Positions 40,785-48,115 of a stretch of 64,000 nt of DNA are shown here, piece by piece. The stretch spans positions 744,001 through 808,000 of the forward strand of contig CAVXSO010000002.1 in NCBI GenBank assembly GCA_963764465.1, given 5' to 3'. The DNA is from JAJXXT01 sp963764465. Its GTDB lineage: Bacteria; Pseudomonadota; Alphaproteobacteria; Acetobacterales; Acetobacteraceae. A program made the position numbers and the translations under genes. Below the pieces are notes generated by a model. The model made no database searches, was not told the origin of the DNA, and saw only the letters and a list, made by a program, of their open reading frames with translations. Position 1 is the first letter of the stretch; every line of letters begins with the position of its first letter.

Positions 40785-41669
40785 ATGACCCGCCGGCACG
40801 CGGCGGCCGAGCCCGAGTTCCTCCGCCATGTCGGCGAGACGCTGCGCACGCTGCGCGCCCGCCGCGGCATGACGCGCAAGGCACTCGCCGCCCAGTCCGG
40901 CGTGTCGGAGCGCTACATCGCGCAGATGGAGGTGGGCTCCGGCAACGCCTCGCTGCTCGTCGCCCACGCCCTGGCCACTGCCCTCGGCGTCTCCATCACC
41001 GCCCTCCTCGCGCCGCAGGAAGCCGAGCAGGCGCTGGCGGACGGGCTGCTCGGCGGCCTCCTCGCCCGCCTCTCGCCGCACCAGCGCCAGGAGGCGAGGG
41101 CGCTGCTCGCGGCCCGCTTCGGCGAGGGTGCTGCGAGCCTGCGCGGCTCGCGCGTGGCGCTGATCGGCCTGCGCGGCGCCGGCAAGTCCACGCTCGGCCG
41201 CATGCTCGCGAAGCACCAGGGCGTTGCCTTCCACGAGCTCGACCGCGAGATCGAAGCGGATGCCCGCATGGGCCTCTCGGAGTTGTTCGAGCTGCACGGC
41301 CAGGCCGGTTTCCGCCGCCTGGAGCGCGCGGTGCTGGAGCGCCTGCTCGCGACGGGCGCCCCGTTCGTGCTCGCCGCCGGCGGCAGCATCGTGGCAGACC
41401 CCGCCACCTTCGCCCTGCTGCTGGAGGGCTGCCGCACCGTCTGGGTCCGTGCTGCGCCGGAGCAGCACATGGCGCGCGTCGTCGCCCAGGGCGACATGCG
41501 GCCGATGCAGGACAACCGCCAGGCGATGGCGGACCTGCACACCATCCTCGCCGCCCGCGAGCCGCTCTACGCCCGCGCCGAGCTCCAGCTCGACACCTCC
41601 GGCCAGGACACCGAGGCGAGCTTCGCCGCCCTGCTGCGCCTCCTCGGCCAGCCCTCCCCGGCGAGCTGA
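40785..41669 (+). CDS. BoxR-type regulator: XRE HTH plus shikimate kinase-like domain
   Basis: A 294-residue regulator. Residues about 15-70 are an XRE helix-turn-helix (TLRARRGMTRKALAAQSGVS, ERYIAQMEVGSGNASLLVA). From about residue 120 a shikimate kinase-like domain follows, with P-loop GLRGAGKST, ELDREIEADARMGLSELFEL and VLAAGGSIV. BzdR/BoxR regulators of benzoyl-CoA degradation have this architecture and sense benzoyl-CoA with the kinase-like domain. No box or bzd genes are in the window, so the target is unknown. Confidence 0.85.
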   Translation: MTRRHAAAEPEFLRHVGETLRTLRARRGMTRKALAAQSGVSERYIAQMEVGSGNASLLVAHALATALGVSITALLAPQEAEQALADGLLGGLLARLSPHQRQEARALLAARFGEGAASLRGSRVALIGLRGAGKSTLGRMLAKHQGVAFHELDREIEADARMGLSELFELHGQAGFRRLERAVLERLLATGAPFVLAAGGSIVADPATFALLLEGCRTVWVRAAPEQHMARVVAQGDMRPMQDNRQAMADLHTILAAREPLYARAELQLDTSGQDTEASFAALLRLLGQPSPAS

Positions 41670-41678
41670 CGCCACGCC

Positions 41679-41709
41679 AAAAAAAAGCCCCGCGGGGTTA
41701 CCGCGGGGC
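41679..41709 (-). terminator. Strong leftward terminator
   Basis: On the minus strand a 9-bp stem (CCGCGGGGC / GCCCCGCGG, loop of five) is followed by eight T. It ends a leftward transcript. The nearest leftward gene (LysE-type) ends 520 bases away, so it may belong to the small RNA candidate just upstream of it. Confidence 0.75.
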
Positions 41710-41830
41710 AAGGATACAGGGAGGCTTCACGTCTGGGAGACGTAGGGTCCAAGGACCCCTTCCCACCGCTCGGGCGGGAACTCCGGCCGCCACCCGCCCA
41801 GAACCGGGAGGCAGCCTCGAACTCGCCCGC
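41679..41830 (-). ncRNA. Candidate structured small RNA ending in a terminator
   Basis: Between BoxR-type and LysE-type genes (557 bases without a gene), the minus strand can form a chain of hairpins before the terminator: GGGCGGG / CCCGCCC, GGGTC / GACCC and ACGTCT / AGACGT. Two GCCTCCC motifs (41,812 and 41,725), which resemble anti-Shine-Dalgarno loops of alphaproteobacterial small RNAs, lie in unpaired stretches. The 5' end and promoter are not defined. It might be 6S RNA or an alpha-r type sRNA; I could not match either. Confidence 0.35.
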
Positions 41831-42153
41831 GAAACGTATGTTGCGCCGCACATCGTTGCACCCGCTAAACCCGGCCCTCCGCCATGCCGTCAGCGCATGA
41901 CCTCGCAACTCACTGACAAGAAAGCTAAAACCGAGTTTGCGGCGGCGCTCACAAACGTGCGATGCGCGGGAAGCAGGGCTCAAGCTGCCCAGCCCGTAAC
42001 GCATGTCGCACCCCGTGGGACATTTCGGCACCGAAGTATCCACGTCGCTGCGAATCGCACGGAATTTCATAACGCGAATCACCGGCCCGCCGCCGCCACG
42101 CCCCCGCCAACGGGGGCACGCCAGCGCGCCCGACCCGCGCGCCGCGGCGCCCC

Positions 42154-42240
42154 GCGCTCAGGCCGGCCCCGCGCTCAGGCCGGCCCCCCGCTCAGGCCAG
42201 CCCCCCGCTCAGGCCGGCCGCCCCGCTCAGGCCGGCCGCC
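42154..42240. repeat. 16-18-bp tandem repeat, five copies, at LysE gene end
   Basis: Unit CGCTCAGGCCGGCCCC with small variants, five copies. The last copies overlap the LysE-type stop codon (TGA is within CGCTCAGG on the reverse strand), so copies beyond it are non-coding. Unequal slippage could have altered the gene end. Confidence 0.85.
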
Positions 42241-42874
42241 GCGTGAGCAGCAGGCCGAGGCCCAGCATCACCATCACGCCGCCGGAAAACTCCCGCAGCC
42301 GCCGGATCACGCCCGGCCGCGCCACCGCGCTCTCGCGCACACGGCTCGCCGCCAGCGTCACCGCCGCGTCGGCCAGCGTGTTCAGTACGACGGAGACGCA
42401 GCCCAGCGCCACGAATTGCAGCGCCACATGGCCGCGCGCCAGATCGACGAATTGCGGAACGAAGGCGAGGAAGAACGCCGCCGTCTTCGGGTTCGTCGCC
42501 TCCACCAGCACGCCCTCGCGAAACGCCCGAAGCGGCCCCACCGATGCCGCGACGGTCTCGCCCGCCAGCGCCGCGGCACTCTCCCGCCGCGCCGCGCGCA
42601 CCGTCCGCACGCCCATCCACACGAGATACAGCGCGCCCACCAGCTTCAGCGCCCCGAACAGCGCCGCACTCGCCAGCACGATCGCGGAAACCCCGAGCCC
42701 GCCCGCGACCACATGCACCATCCCCCCGAGCCCGGTGCCGAGGGTCGAGGCCATCCCCTCGCGCCGCCCGCCCGACAGCGTCCGCGCCGCGACATAGAAA
42801 ATCCCCGGCCCCGGCGTCACCGCCAGCACGCACGCCGCGGCAAGAAACAGCGCAAAGTGACTCACATCCGGCAT
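42227..42874 (-). CDS. LysE-family amino-acid exporter
   Basis: A 215-residue inner-membrane protein with five to six hydrophobic segments. The family start is clear: MPDVSHFALFLAAACVLAVT, then PGPGIFYVAARTLSGGRREG and a middle motif EATNPKTAAFFLAFVPQFVD. LysE/RhtB proteins export amino acids or derivatives. The ATG (42874) is preferred over longer upstream frames that read through the repeat-rich spacer. Stands alone. Confidence 0.82.
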   Translation of the reverse strand: MPDVSHFALFLAAACVLAVTPGPGIFYVAARTLSGGRREGMASTLGTGLGGMVHVVAGGLGVSAIVLASAALFGALKLVGALYLVWMGVRTVRAARRESAAALAGETVAASVGPLRAFREGVLVEATNPKTAAFFLAFVPQFVDLARGHVALQFVALGCVSVVLNTLADAAVTLAASRVRESAVARPGVIRRLREFSGGVMVMLGLGLLLTRRPA

Positions 42875-43072
42875 CGCGAAACCCCCATCGGGCCACGGCC
42901 ACACCCACCCGGGGCCAGGCGCCGGGCAGCGACCACGCCCAGGCTTTGCCCCCGAAATGGTCTCATGAAACTGTCCATTCAGCGGCCTTGGGGCCAGTCC
43001 AATGCGACCGCCGCATTGTGAACGCCAGCACGCGCCTCGCGGGAGGTGAGTCCCCCGGCACGATCCAATCCG

Positions 43073-43110
43073 GCCAGGCAGCGCCCAGCCAGGCAGCGCC
43101 CAGCCAGGCA
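43073..43110. repeat. 15-bp tandem repeat, 2.5 copies
   Basis: GCCAGGCAGCGCCCA repeated in the spacer upstream of the 63-bp array. The spacer from 42,875 to 43,183 contains no gene that I can support. Confidence 0.8.
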
Positions 43111-43183
43111 AGGCCCTGGCCCTTTCGGCGCGACGGCCTCTCCGGGAGGGGAAAAGGGCCTGTTCCGACCTTGCCGCGCCTTG

Positions 43184-43455
43184 GGCACGGGAAAGTCAGA
43201 AAGATCGCGCCGCCTTCCCGAGGGAGATTCGAACTTAGTCGTGCGCCAGGCACGGGAAAGTCGGGAGTTCGCACCACCGTATCCAAGAAATTCCGACTTT
43301 CCCGAACTTCACGTACGATTAAGTCGGAAAACTCCGGCCCACCGCTCGCGCCATTCTGACCCAAGCGTACCTCACGCACGGAAAAGTCGGAATCATTTGC
43401 CGCATCACGGAAATGCCTCTAACTTTCGCGCACCTCAGGCACGAGAAAGTCAGAA
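43184..43455. repeat. 63-bp tandem array with alternating inverted copies, upstream of hipA fusion
   Basis: Five direct copies of an 18-bp box, consensus GGCACGRGAAAGTCRGAA, start at 43184, 43249, 43312, 43375 and 43438 (steps of 65, 63, 63, 63). Inverted, more degenerate copies have their cores near 43232, 43295, 43358 and 43421, again 63 bases apart. The array ends exactly at the HipA-fusion ATG (43455). 63 bp equals six helical turns, so equivalent sites face the same side of the DNA, as in a multi-site operator. It may instead be a minisatellite. Confidence 0.85.
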
Positions 43456-45293
43456 TGCCTCTCCACCTCGTCGGTGAGACCCTGGACAAGGGCCGCAGCC
43501 ACTACCGAGCCGGGACGGGAAAGCTCGTCCAGCTGATGCGCGGCATCTACGTGGACGCCGGCGACAACATCGACGCCACCGTGTTCCAGCACGCCATCCG
43601 GATCGCCAGGTATCTTTATCCCCGCGCCTACCTCTCGGCCGCGAGCGCCGCCCTGCTTGGCCCGACACAGGACGGAAGGCTGTTCCTCAGCGCCCGCCGC
43701 AAACAGCGCACACGCATCCGAGCGCTGGAGATCATTCAGAACGAGGCGCCCAGCCACCCATCCCTCGCCGAGGCGGTCGTGGATGACGGCATGGGCGAGT
43801 TCCGTATTGCCGTCTCCTCCATCCGCCAGCGCTTTCTCGAAGCGTTTCGTCTGCGCAGCGAACACGCGGCCTCGATCGACGAGGCGATGCGCGCCGCCAT
43901 CGCCGCGCGCCTGATCGAGGAATACGCCAGCCCGCGCCATGCCGCGGATGCTGTCCTGAGCCTCGCGCGCGAGAACGAATGGCATCGGGAAGGCGAGGCC
44001 GCCGAGCGCTACCTTTTGCGCCCTCCCGCCATCGCGCCGGTCAGGAACGCGGCGGCGCTGGAGCTGATCGTCGCCTGGCACGGCGCACCGCAGGGGCATT
44101 TGACGTATGATGGCCAAGACTGGTCGTGGAAGCCGGGCGCCGACCCGTGGCCACCGCTCGTCCGCCAGACGACACCCGGCAAGCTGCCACCCTTCATCGT
44201 CTCCCTGCTGGCGGAAGGCTGGCTGGAGCACGTCCTCGGCGACAAGGACGAACGCGCGTCGCTGCGCTCCGGCAAGCGCTACATGTCCAACATCACGATC
44301 GTCGAGCGAGCGGGCGAGCTCGCGGCGCTGCCGCAAGACGTCCTCTCCGCGCGCCTCGACCAGTTCACCACGAAGGCCGTTTTCACCGGCCGCTATCACG
44401 GTCCCGGCGGCGACGAGATCGCGGCGGGTTTCGAGCGCAATCTCGCGCGGATCTACCAGCGCGCCGACACGCCCCGCCTGTCCGGCGTGCAGATCAAGGC
44501 GCCCATGTTCCTCGATGCCGACGGCATCCTCTCGCCGGCAACCGGCAAGCCCTTCACGCATATCCTCAAGCCCGCCGGCACCGCCGGCTACGACGCCCTG
44601 CCGGTCATTGAATGGGTCGCGATGGCGCTGGGCCGCGCCGCCGGCCTGGAGGCGCCGGCCACGGCCCTCGTTGCGATGCCGGACGGAATGCCGCCGGCGC
44701 TGGTCGTCGAGCGGTTCGACATCCGCAAAGGTCCCAACGACACAAGGCTGCTCGCGCTCGAGGATTTCTGTTCTGTCCTCGATCTGCCGCCGGCCGCGAA
44801 ATACGATGGCACGATGGAGCGGGCCGCGCGGGCAGTCCGCTCTCTCTCGACGTCACCCGGCGACGACATCCTGACCATCGTCAAGCGGGCGCTGTTCGCC
44901 TGGCTCATCGCCGACGGCGACATGCACCTCAAGAACCTGGCCCTGCTCAAGATCGCCGAGCCCGGCGACAGCCGCTTTCGCAGCGTGCGGATGGCCCCGC
45001 TCTACGACGCCGTGACCACGCGCGTTTTTCCGCAACTCCGGCACGACCGCCTGGCACTCAAGCTCAACGGCAAGGACGACAGGCTGCTGCGCGCGGATTT
45101 CCGAGGGCTGGCGACCACCGCGGGCCTGCGCGCGACGGACGCCGATCGCGCGATCGACGAGTTGGTGGGGGGGCTGCGCGGCGCGATCGATCGCATTGCC
45201 CCGCCAGACGACGTCGCCATCACCGACGGCGCCCGGCGACTGGTGGCGGAGATGCTCGACATCTGCCGCGCCCGGATGAACGCCATGGGCTGA
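43455..45293 (+). CDS. HipA-type kinase fused to an N-terminal AbiEi-like domain
   Basis: A 612-residue protein. The first 120 residues (GKLVQLMRGIYVDAGDNIDA, LYPRAYLSAASAALLG) look like the winged-helix antitoxin domain of AbiEi. The rest is a HipA-type Ser/Thr kinase with an N-terminal barrel (LVRQTTPGKLPPFIVSLLAE), ATP-site THILKPAGTAGYDALP, catalytic loop IADGDMHLKNLAL near residue 485 and MAPLYDAVTT near 513, so catalytic residues are intact. No HipB gene is adjacent. ATG 43455 follows the last repeat; an ATG at 43413 would encode the last repeat unit. Could be a one-gene toxin-antitoxin unit or a regulated kinase. Confidence 0.82.
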   Translation: MPLHLVGETLDKGRSHYRAGTGKLVQLMRGIYVDAGDNIDATVFQHAIRIARYLYPRAYLSAASAALLGPTQDGRLFLSARRKQRTRIRALEIIQNEAPSHPSLAEAVVDDGMGEFRIAVSSIRQRFLEAFRLRSEHAASIDEAMRAAIAARLIEEYASPRHAADAVLSLARENEWHREGEAAERYLLRPPAIAPVRNAAALELIVAWHGAPQGHLTYDGQDWSWKPGADPWPPLVRQTTPGKLPPFIVSLLAEGWLEHVLGDKDERASLRSGKRYMSNITIVERAGELAALPQDVLSARLDQFTTKAVFTGRYHGPGGDEIAAGFERNLARIYQRADTPRLSGVQIKAPMFLDADGILSPATGKPFTHILKPAGTAGYDALPVIEWVAMALGRAAGLEAPATALVAMPDGMPPALVVERFDIRKGPNDTRLLALEDFCSVLDLPPAAKYDGTMERAARAVRSLSTSPGDDILTIVKRALFAWLIADGDMHLKNLALLKIAEPGDSRFRSVRMAPLYDAVTTRVFPQLRHDRLALKLNGKDDRLLRADFRGLATTAGLRATDADRAIDELVGGLRGAIDRIAPPDDVAITDGARRLVAEMLDICRARMNAMG

Positions 45294-45468
45294 CGACCAT
45301 CTCCGGCATCATCAGCAGCATCACCACCCGACCACGAACGTGCCGGACGCCACACGACGATCATCACGTTTATGCTCGTCATGCTCGTCATGCTCGGCAT
45401 CGGGGGTGAAAACCCGCCGGCCGCCGCGGCCGCACACCGCACCGTCGAGGCGGCGCCTGCCGCCGCCC

Positions 45469-46354
45469 CTACCGCTGCGCCAGCTGCCCCAGCAGGAAAT
45501 CCCGGAACACCGCGACCCGCTTCGAGTTCCGCAGCTCCTCGGGGTAGACGAAGAACACGTCCACCTTGGGTGCGGCGATATTGGGCAGGATCTCCACCAG
45601 CCCGTAGGAGCCCTGGTCCACATAGTCCGGCAGCGCAATGATCCCGAGCCCGGATGCCGCGGCCCCCAGCATCGCCTGCATGGAGTTCGCCTCCAGCACC
45701 GCGCGCCGCGGGTCGTTGCCCCGCCGCCCCGCCGTCGCCAGCCAGTTTAATATCCGGCACCGGCATGTGATAGTCGCCGAACATCACCAGCCGGTGCTGG
45801 TCGAGGTCCTCCGCCTTCGTGGGCGTCCCCCGCTCGGCCAGGTACTCCTTGCTCGCGCACACCCGCCAGTTGATCGTGAACAGGTGCCGCTGGATCAGGT
45901 CCGGCTGCTTCGGCGCATGCATGCGGATCGCCACATCCGCCTGCCGCATCGCGAGATCGAGGTCCGAGTCATCGAGCAGCAGCTGCATCGTGACCTCGGG
46001 ATAGGCCGCGTAGAACAGGTGCAGCCGCGGCGCGAGCCAGGAGGAGCCGAACCCCACCGTCGTCGTCAGCTTCAGCTTGCCCGCGGGCTTTTCCTTGCTC
46101 TCCGTCAGCAGCGCCTCGGTCATCGCGAGCTTGGCGAACACCTCGCGCACCGTGCGGTTCAGGCTCTCGCCCTGCTCGGTCAGGATCAGGCCGCGCGCGT
46201 GGCGGTGGAACAGCGGCACCTGCAGCGCCTCCTCCAGCGCCGAGATCTGCCGCGACACCGCCGACTGCGAGAGGTTCAGCGTGTCCCCCGCGTGGGTGAA
46301 GCTGCCGGCCTCCGCCACCGCGTGAAACACGCGCAACTTGTCCCAGTCCATCAT
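45469..46354 (-). pseudogene. LysR-type regulator, one-base frameshift
   Basis: A LysR regulator of about 294 residues if corrected. The HTH is typical: WDKLRVFHAVAEAGSFTHAG, LNLSQSAVSRQISALEEALQ. The effector domain reads to DYHMPVPDI, then at 45,746-45,748 (AAA on the minus strand) one extra base shifts the frame; the next frame resumes as NWLATAGRRGNDPRRAVLEA and ends PEELRNSKRVAVFRDFLLGQ. Deleting one A restores the family sequence, so a homopolymer sequencing error or mutation is likely. Convergent with the HipA-fusion gene; diverges from nothing obvious, with TrxB on the same strand upstream. Confidence 0.82.
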
Positions 46355-46405
46355 GATGCACCCATCATGGCACGCCCGCCGCGCCGCTACACATCGCCAC
46401 CCCCC

Positions 46406-47362
46406 TCATGCCGCCAGCTCCACGCCGGCCTCGGCGTGCGCCAGGAACTTCTCCGCCTCCAGCGCCGCCATGCAGCCGGTGCCCGCCGCCGTCACCGCCT
46501 GGCGCCACACCCGGTCCTGCACGTCGCCCGCCGCGAACACGCCGGGCACGGAGGTCCGCGTCGTCCCCGGCTCGGTGATCACGTATCCCTCGCCGTCCAG
46601 CGCCACCTGGCCACGGAACGGCTCCGTGACCGGCGTATGCCCGATCGCGACGAACACGCCATCGGTCGCGTGCACGTCCTCGGCCCCCGTCACCGTGTCG
46701 CGCAGCCGCACACCCTCCACGGTGCGCTCGCCCAGGATCTCCTCCACGGTGCGGTTCCACTTCACGCGCACCTTGGGGTTCGCCATCAGCCGCTGCTGCA
46801 GGATGCGCTCGGCGCGCAGCGAGTCGCGCCGGTGCACCAGCACCACCTCGCTCGCGTGGTGCGTCAGGTACAGCGCCTCCTCCACGGCCGTGTTGCCGCC
46901 GCCCACCACCACCACGCGCTTGCCGCGGAAGAAGAACCCGTCGCAGGTCGCGCAGGCCGAGACGCCCGCACCCGAAAGCCGCTTCTCGGACGCCAGGCCG
47001 AGCCAGCGCGCCTGCGCCCCGGTCGCGATGATCACCGCCTCGGCCTCGTAACGATCCCCTGAATCGCCGGTCGCAACGAACGGCCGGCGCGAGAAATCCG
47101 CGCTCACGATCAGGTCCTCGGCGACGCGCGCGCCCACGTGCTCGGCCTGCGCCTTCATCTGCTCCATCAGCCACGGCCCCTGCACCGCCTCGGCGAAGCC
47201 CGGGTAGTTCTCGACGTCGGTGGTGATGGTCAGCTGCCCGCCCGGCTGCAGGCCGGCCACCAGCATCGGCTCCAGCGCCGCCCGCGCGGCATAGATCGCG
47301 GCCGTGTACCCGGCCGGACCGGCGCCGATGATGAGGACACGGACCTGATGCGTGGTCGACAT
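46406..47362 (-). CDS. trxB: Thioredoxin-disulfide reductase
   Basis: A 318-residue FAD/NADPH enzyme that reduces thioredoxin. FAD motif IIGAGPAGYTAAIYAARA, redox-active CATC in VSACATCDGFFFRGK, NADPH motif VVGGGNTAVEEALYLT and FAD-binding end FAAGDVQDRVWRQAVTAAGT are all present. Length is normal. The 244-base region upstream, shared with the divergent lrp-type gene, contains a good promoter for the latter. Confidence 0.95.
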   Translation of the reverse strand: MSTTHQVRVLIIGAGPAGYTAAIYAARAALEPMLVAGLQPGGQLTITTDVENYPGFAEAVQGPWLMEQMKAQAEHVGARVAEDLIVSADFSRRPFVATGDSGDRYEAEAVIIATGAQARWLGLASEKRLSGAGVSACATCDGFFFRGKRVVVVGGGNTAVEEALYLTHHASEVVLVHRRDSLRAERILQQRLMANPKVRVKWNRTVEEILGERTVEGVRLRDTVTGAEDVHATDGVFVAIGHTPVTEPFRGQVALDGEGYVITEPGTTRTSVPGVFAAGDVQDRVWRQAVTAAGTGCMAALEAEKFLAHAEAGVELAA

Positions 47363-47449
47363 GACGGAAGCGATTCCCTGTGCCGGAAGATTATGGACCG
47401 ATGCCGCCGCGAGACAAGCAATCCGTGCATGACAAGCCGCCGAGACCCC

Positions 47450-47477
47450 TTGTCGGCGCGCGGGTCTGGAATATAAT
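47450..47477 (+). promoter_or_regulatory. Promoter for the Lrp-family gene
   Basis: TTGTCG (47450-47455), 16 bases, TATAAT (47472-47477), on the plus strand about 130 bases before the Lrp-type ATG. The perfect -10 stands out in this GC-rich DNA. Confidence 0.6.
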
Positions 47478-47606
47478 TGCGCGAGATGGCCGGAAACCAC
47501 GCCCGGCCGAACGCCCGAGGCCGATCCGCGCGCCACCTCCGCCACCAACCCACCCGGCCCCAGCCCGCCAGCCCCATCAATCCGCTTCCATAACACCCGG
47601 TCCCCC

Positions 47607-48101
47607 ATGAAATCAGGTGCAGACGACCAGCCGAGCCTCGATGCGATCGACCGGCGCATCCTCGCGGAGCTGCAGGACGACGGCCGCATGACCAACGTGG
47701 ACCTCGCCAGCAAGGCCGGCATCTCCGCGCCCCCCTGCCTGCGCCGCGTCCGCCGGCTGGAGGAGGCGGGCATCATCCGCGGCTACCACGCGGACACAGA
47801 CCCCGCGCTGCTCGGCTGGCCCATCACCGTCTTCGCCGTCGTCGGCCTGGAAAGCCAGAAGCAGGCGGTGCTGGACGGCTTCGAGAAGCTCGTCGCCTCC
47901 TGGCCCGAGGTGCGCGAGTGCCACATGATCCGCGGCGGCGGCGACTTCCTCCTGCGCCTGCTCGCCCGCGACACCGCGCACGAGAACGCGCTGACCCAGC
48001 GCCTCACCGGCGCGCCCAACGTCAGCCGCGTGCAGACGCTGCAGACCATCCGCACCAGCCGCTCGCTCGCGGGCGTTCCCTTCGAGAAGAACGGCGCCTG
48101 A
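47607..48101 (+). CDS. Lrp/AsnC-family regulator
   Basis: A 164-residue regulator. HTH: LDAIDRRILAELQDDGRMTN, then VDLASKAGISAPPCLRRVRR, followed by an RAM-type ligand domain (ITVFAVVGLESQKQAVLDGF, ECHMIRGGGDFLLRLLARDT). Lrp proteins respond to amino acids; the next genes include a threonine dehydratase, a plausible local link. Gene 48116 begins 14 bases after its stop, so they may be co-transcribed. Confidence 0.88.
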   Translation: MKSGADDQPSLDAIDRRILAELQDDGRMTNVDLASKAGISAPPCLRRVRRLEEAGIIRGYHADTDPALLGWPITVFAVVGLESQKQAVLDGFEKLVASWPEVRECHMIRGGGDFLLRLLARDTAHENALTQRLTGAPNVSRVQTLQTIRTSRSLAGVPFEKNGA

Positions 48102-48115
48102 CCGCCGGCTCCACG

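Noticed and set aside
41679..41830. A firm 6S RNA call
   Set aside because: The expected closed helix with a large central bubble could not be drawn with confidence; left as a candidate small RNA.
41567..42082. A 171-residue minus-strand gene in the BoxR-LysE spacer
   Set aside because: It would read through the strong terminator and part of the BoxR-type gene and has random-looking composition.
43220..43245. A tRNA T-loop (GATTCGAAC)
   Set aside because: No acceptor stem, anticodon arm or CCA surroundings; the sequence is part of the 63-bp repeat.
43184..43455. A CRISPR array
   Set aside because: The repeats are short and degenerate, the spacers are themselves repeated as inverted copies with the same 63-bp period, and no cas genes are near.
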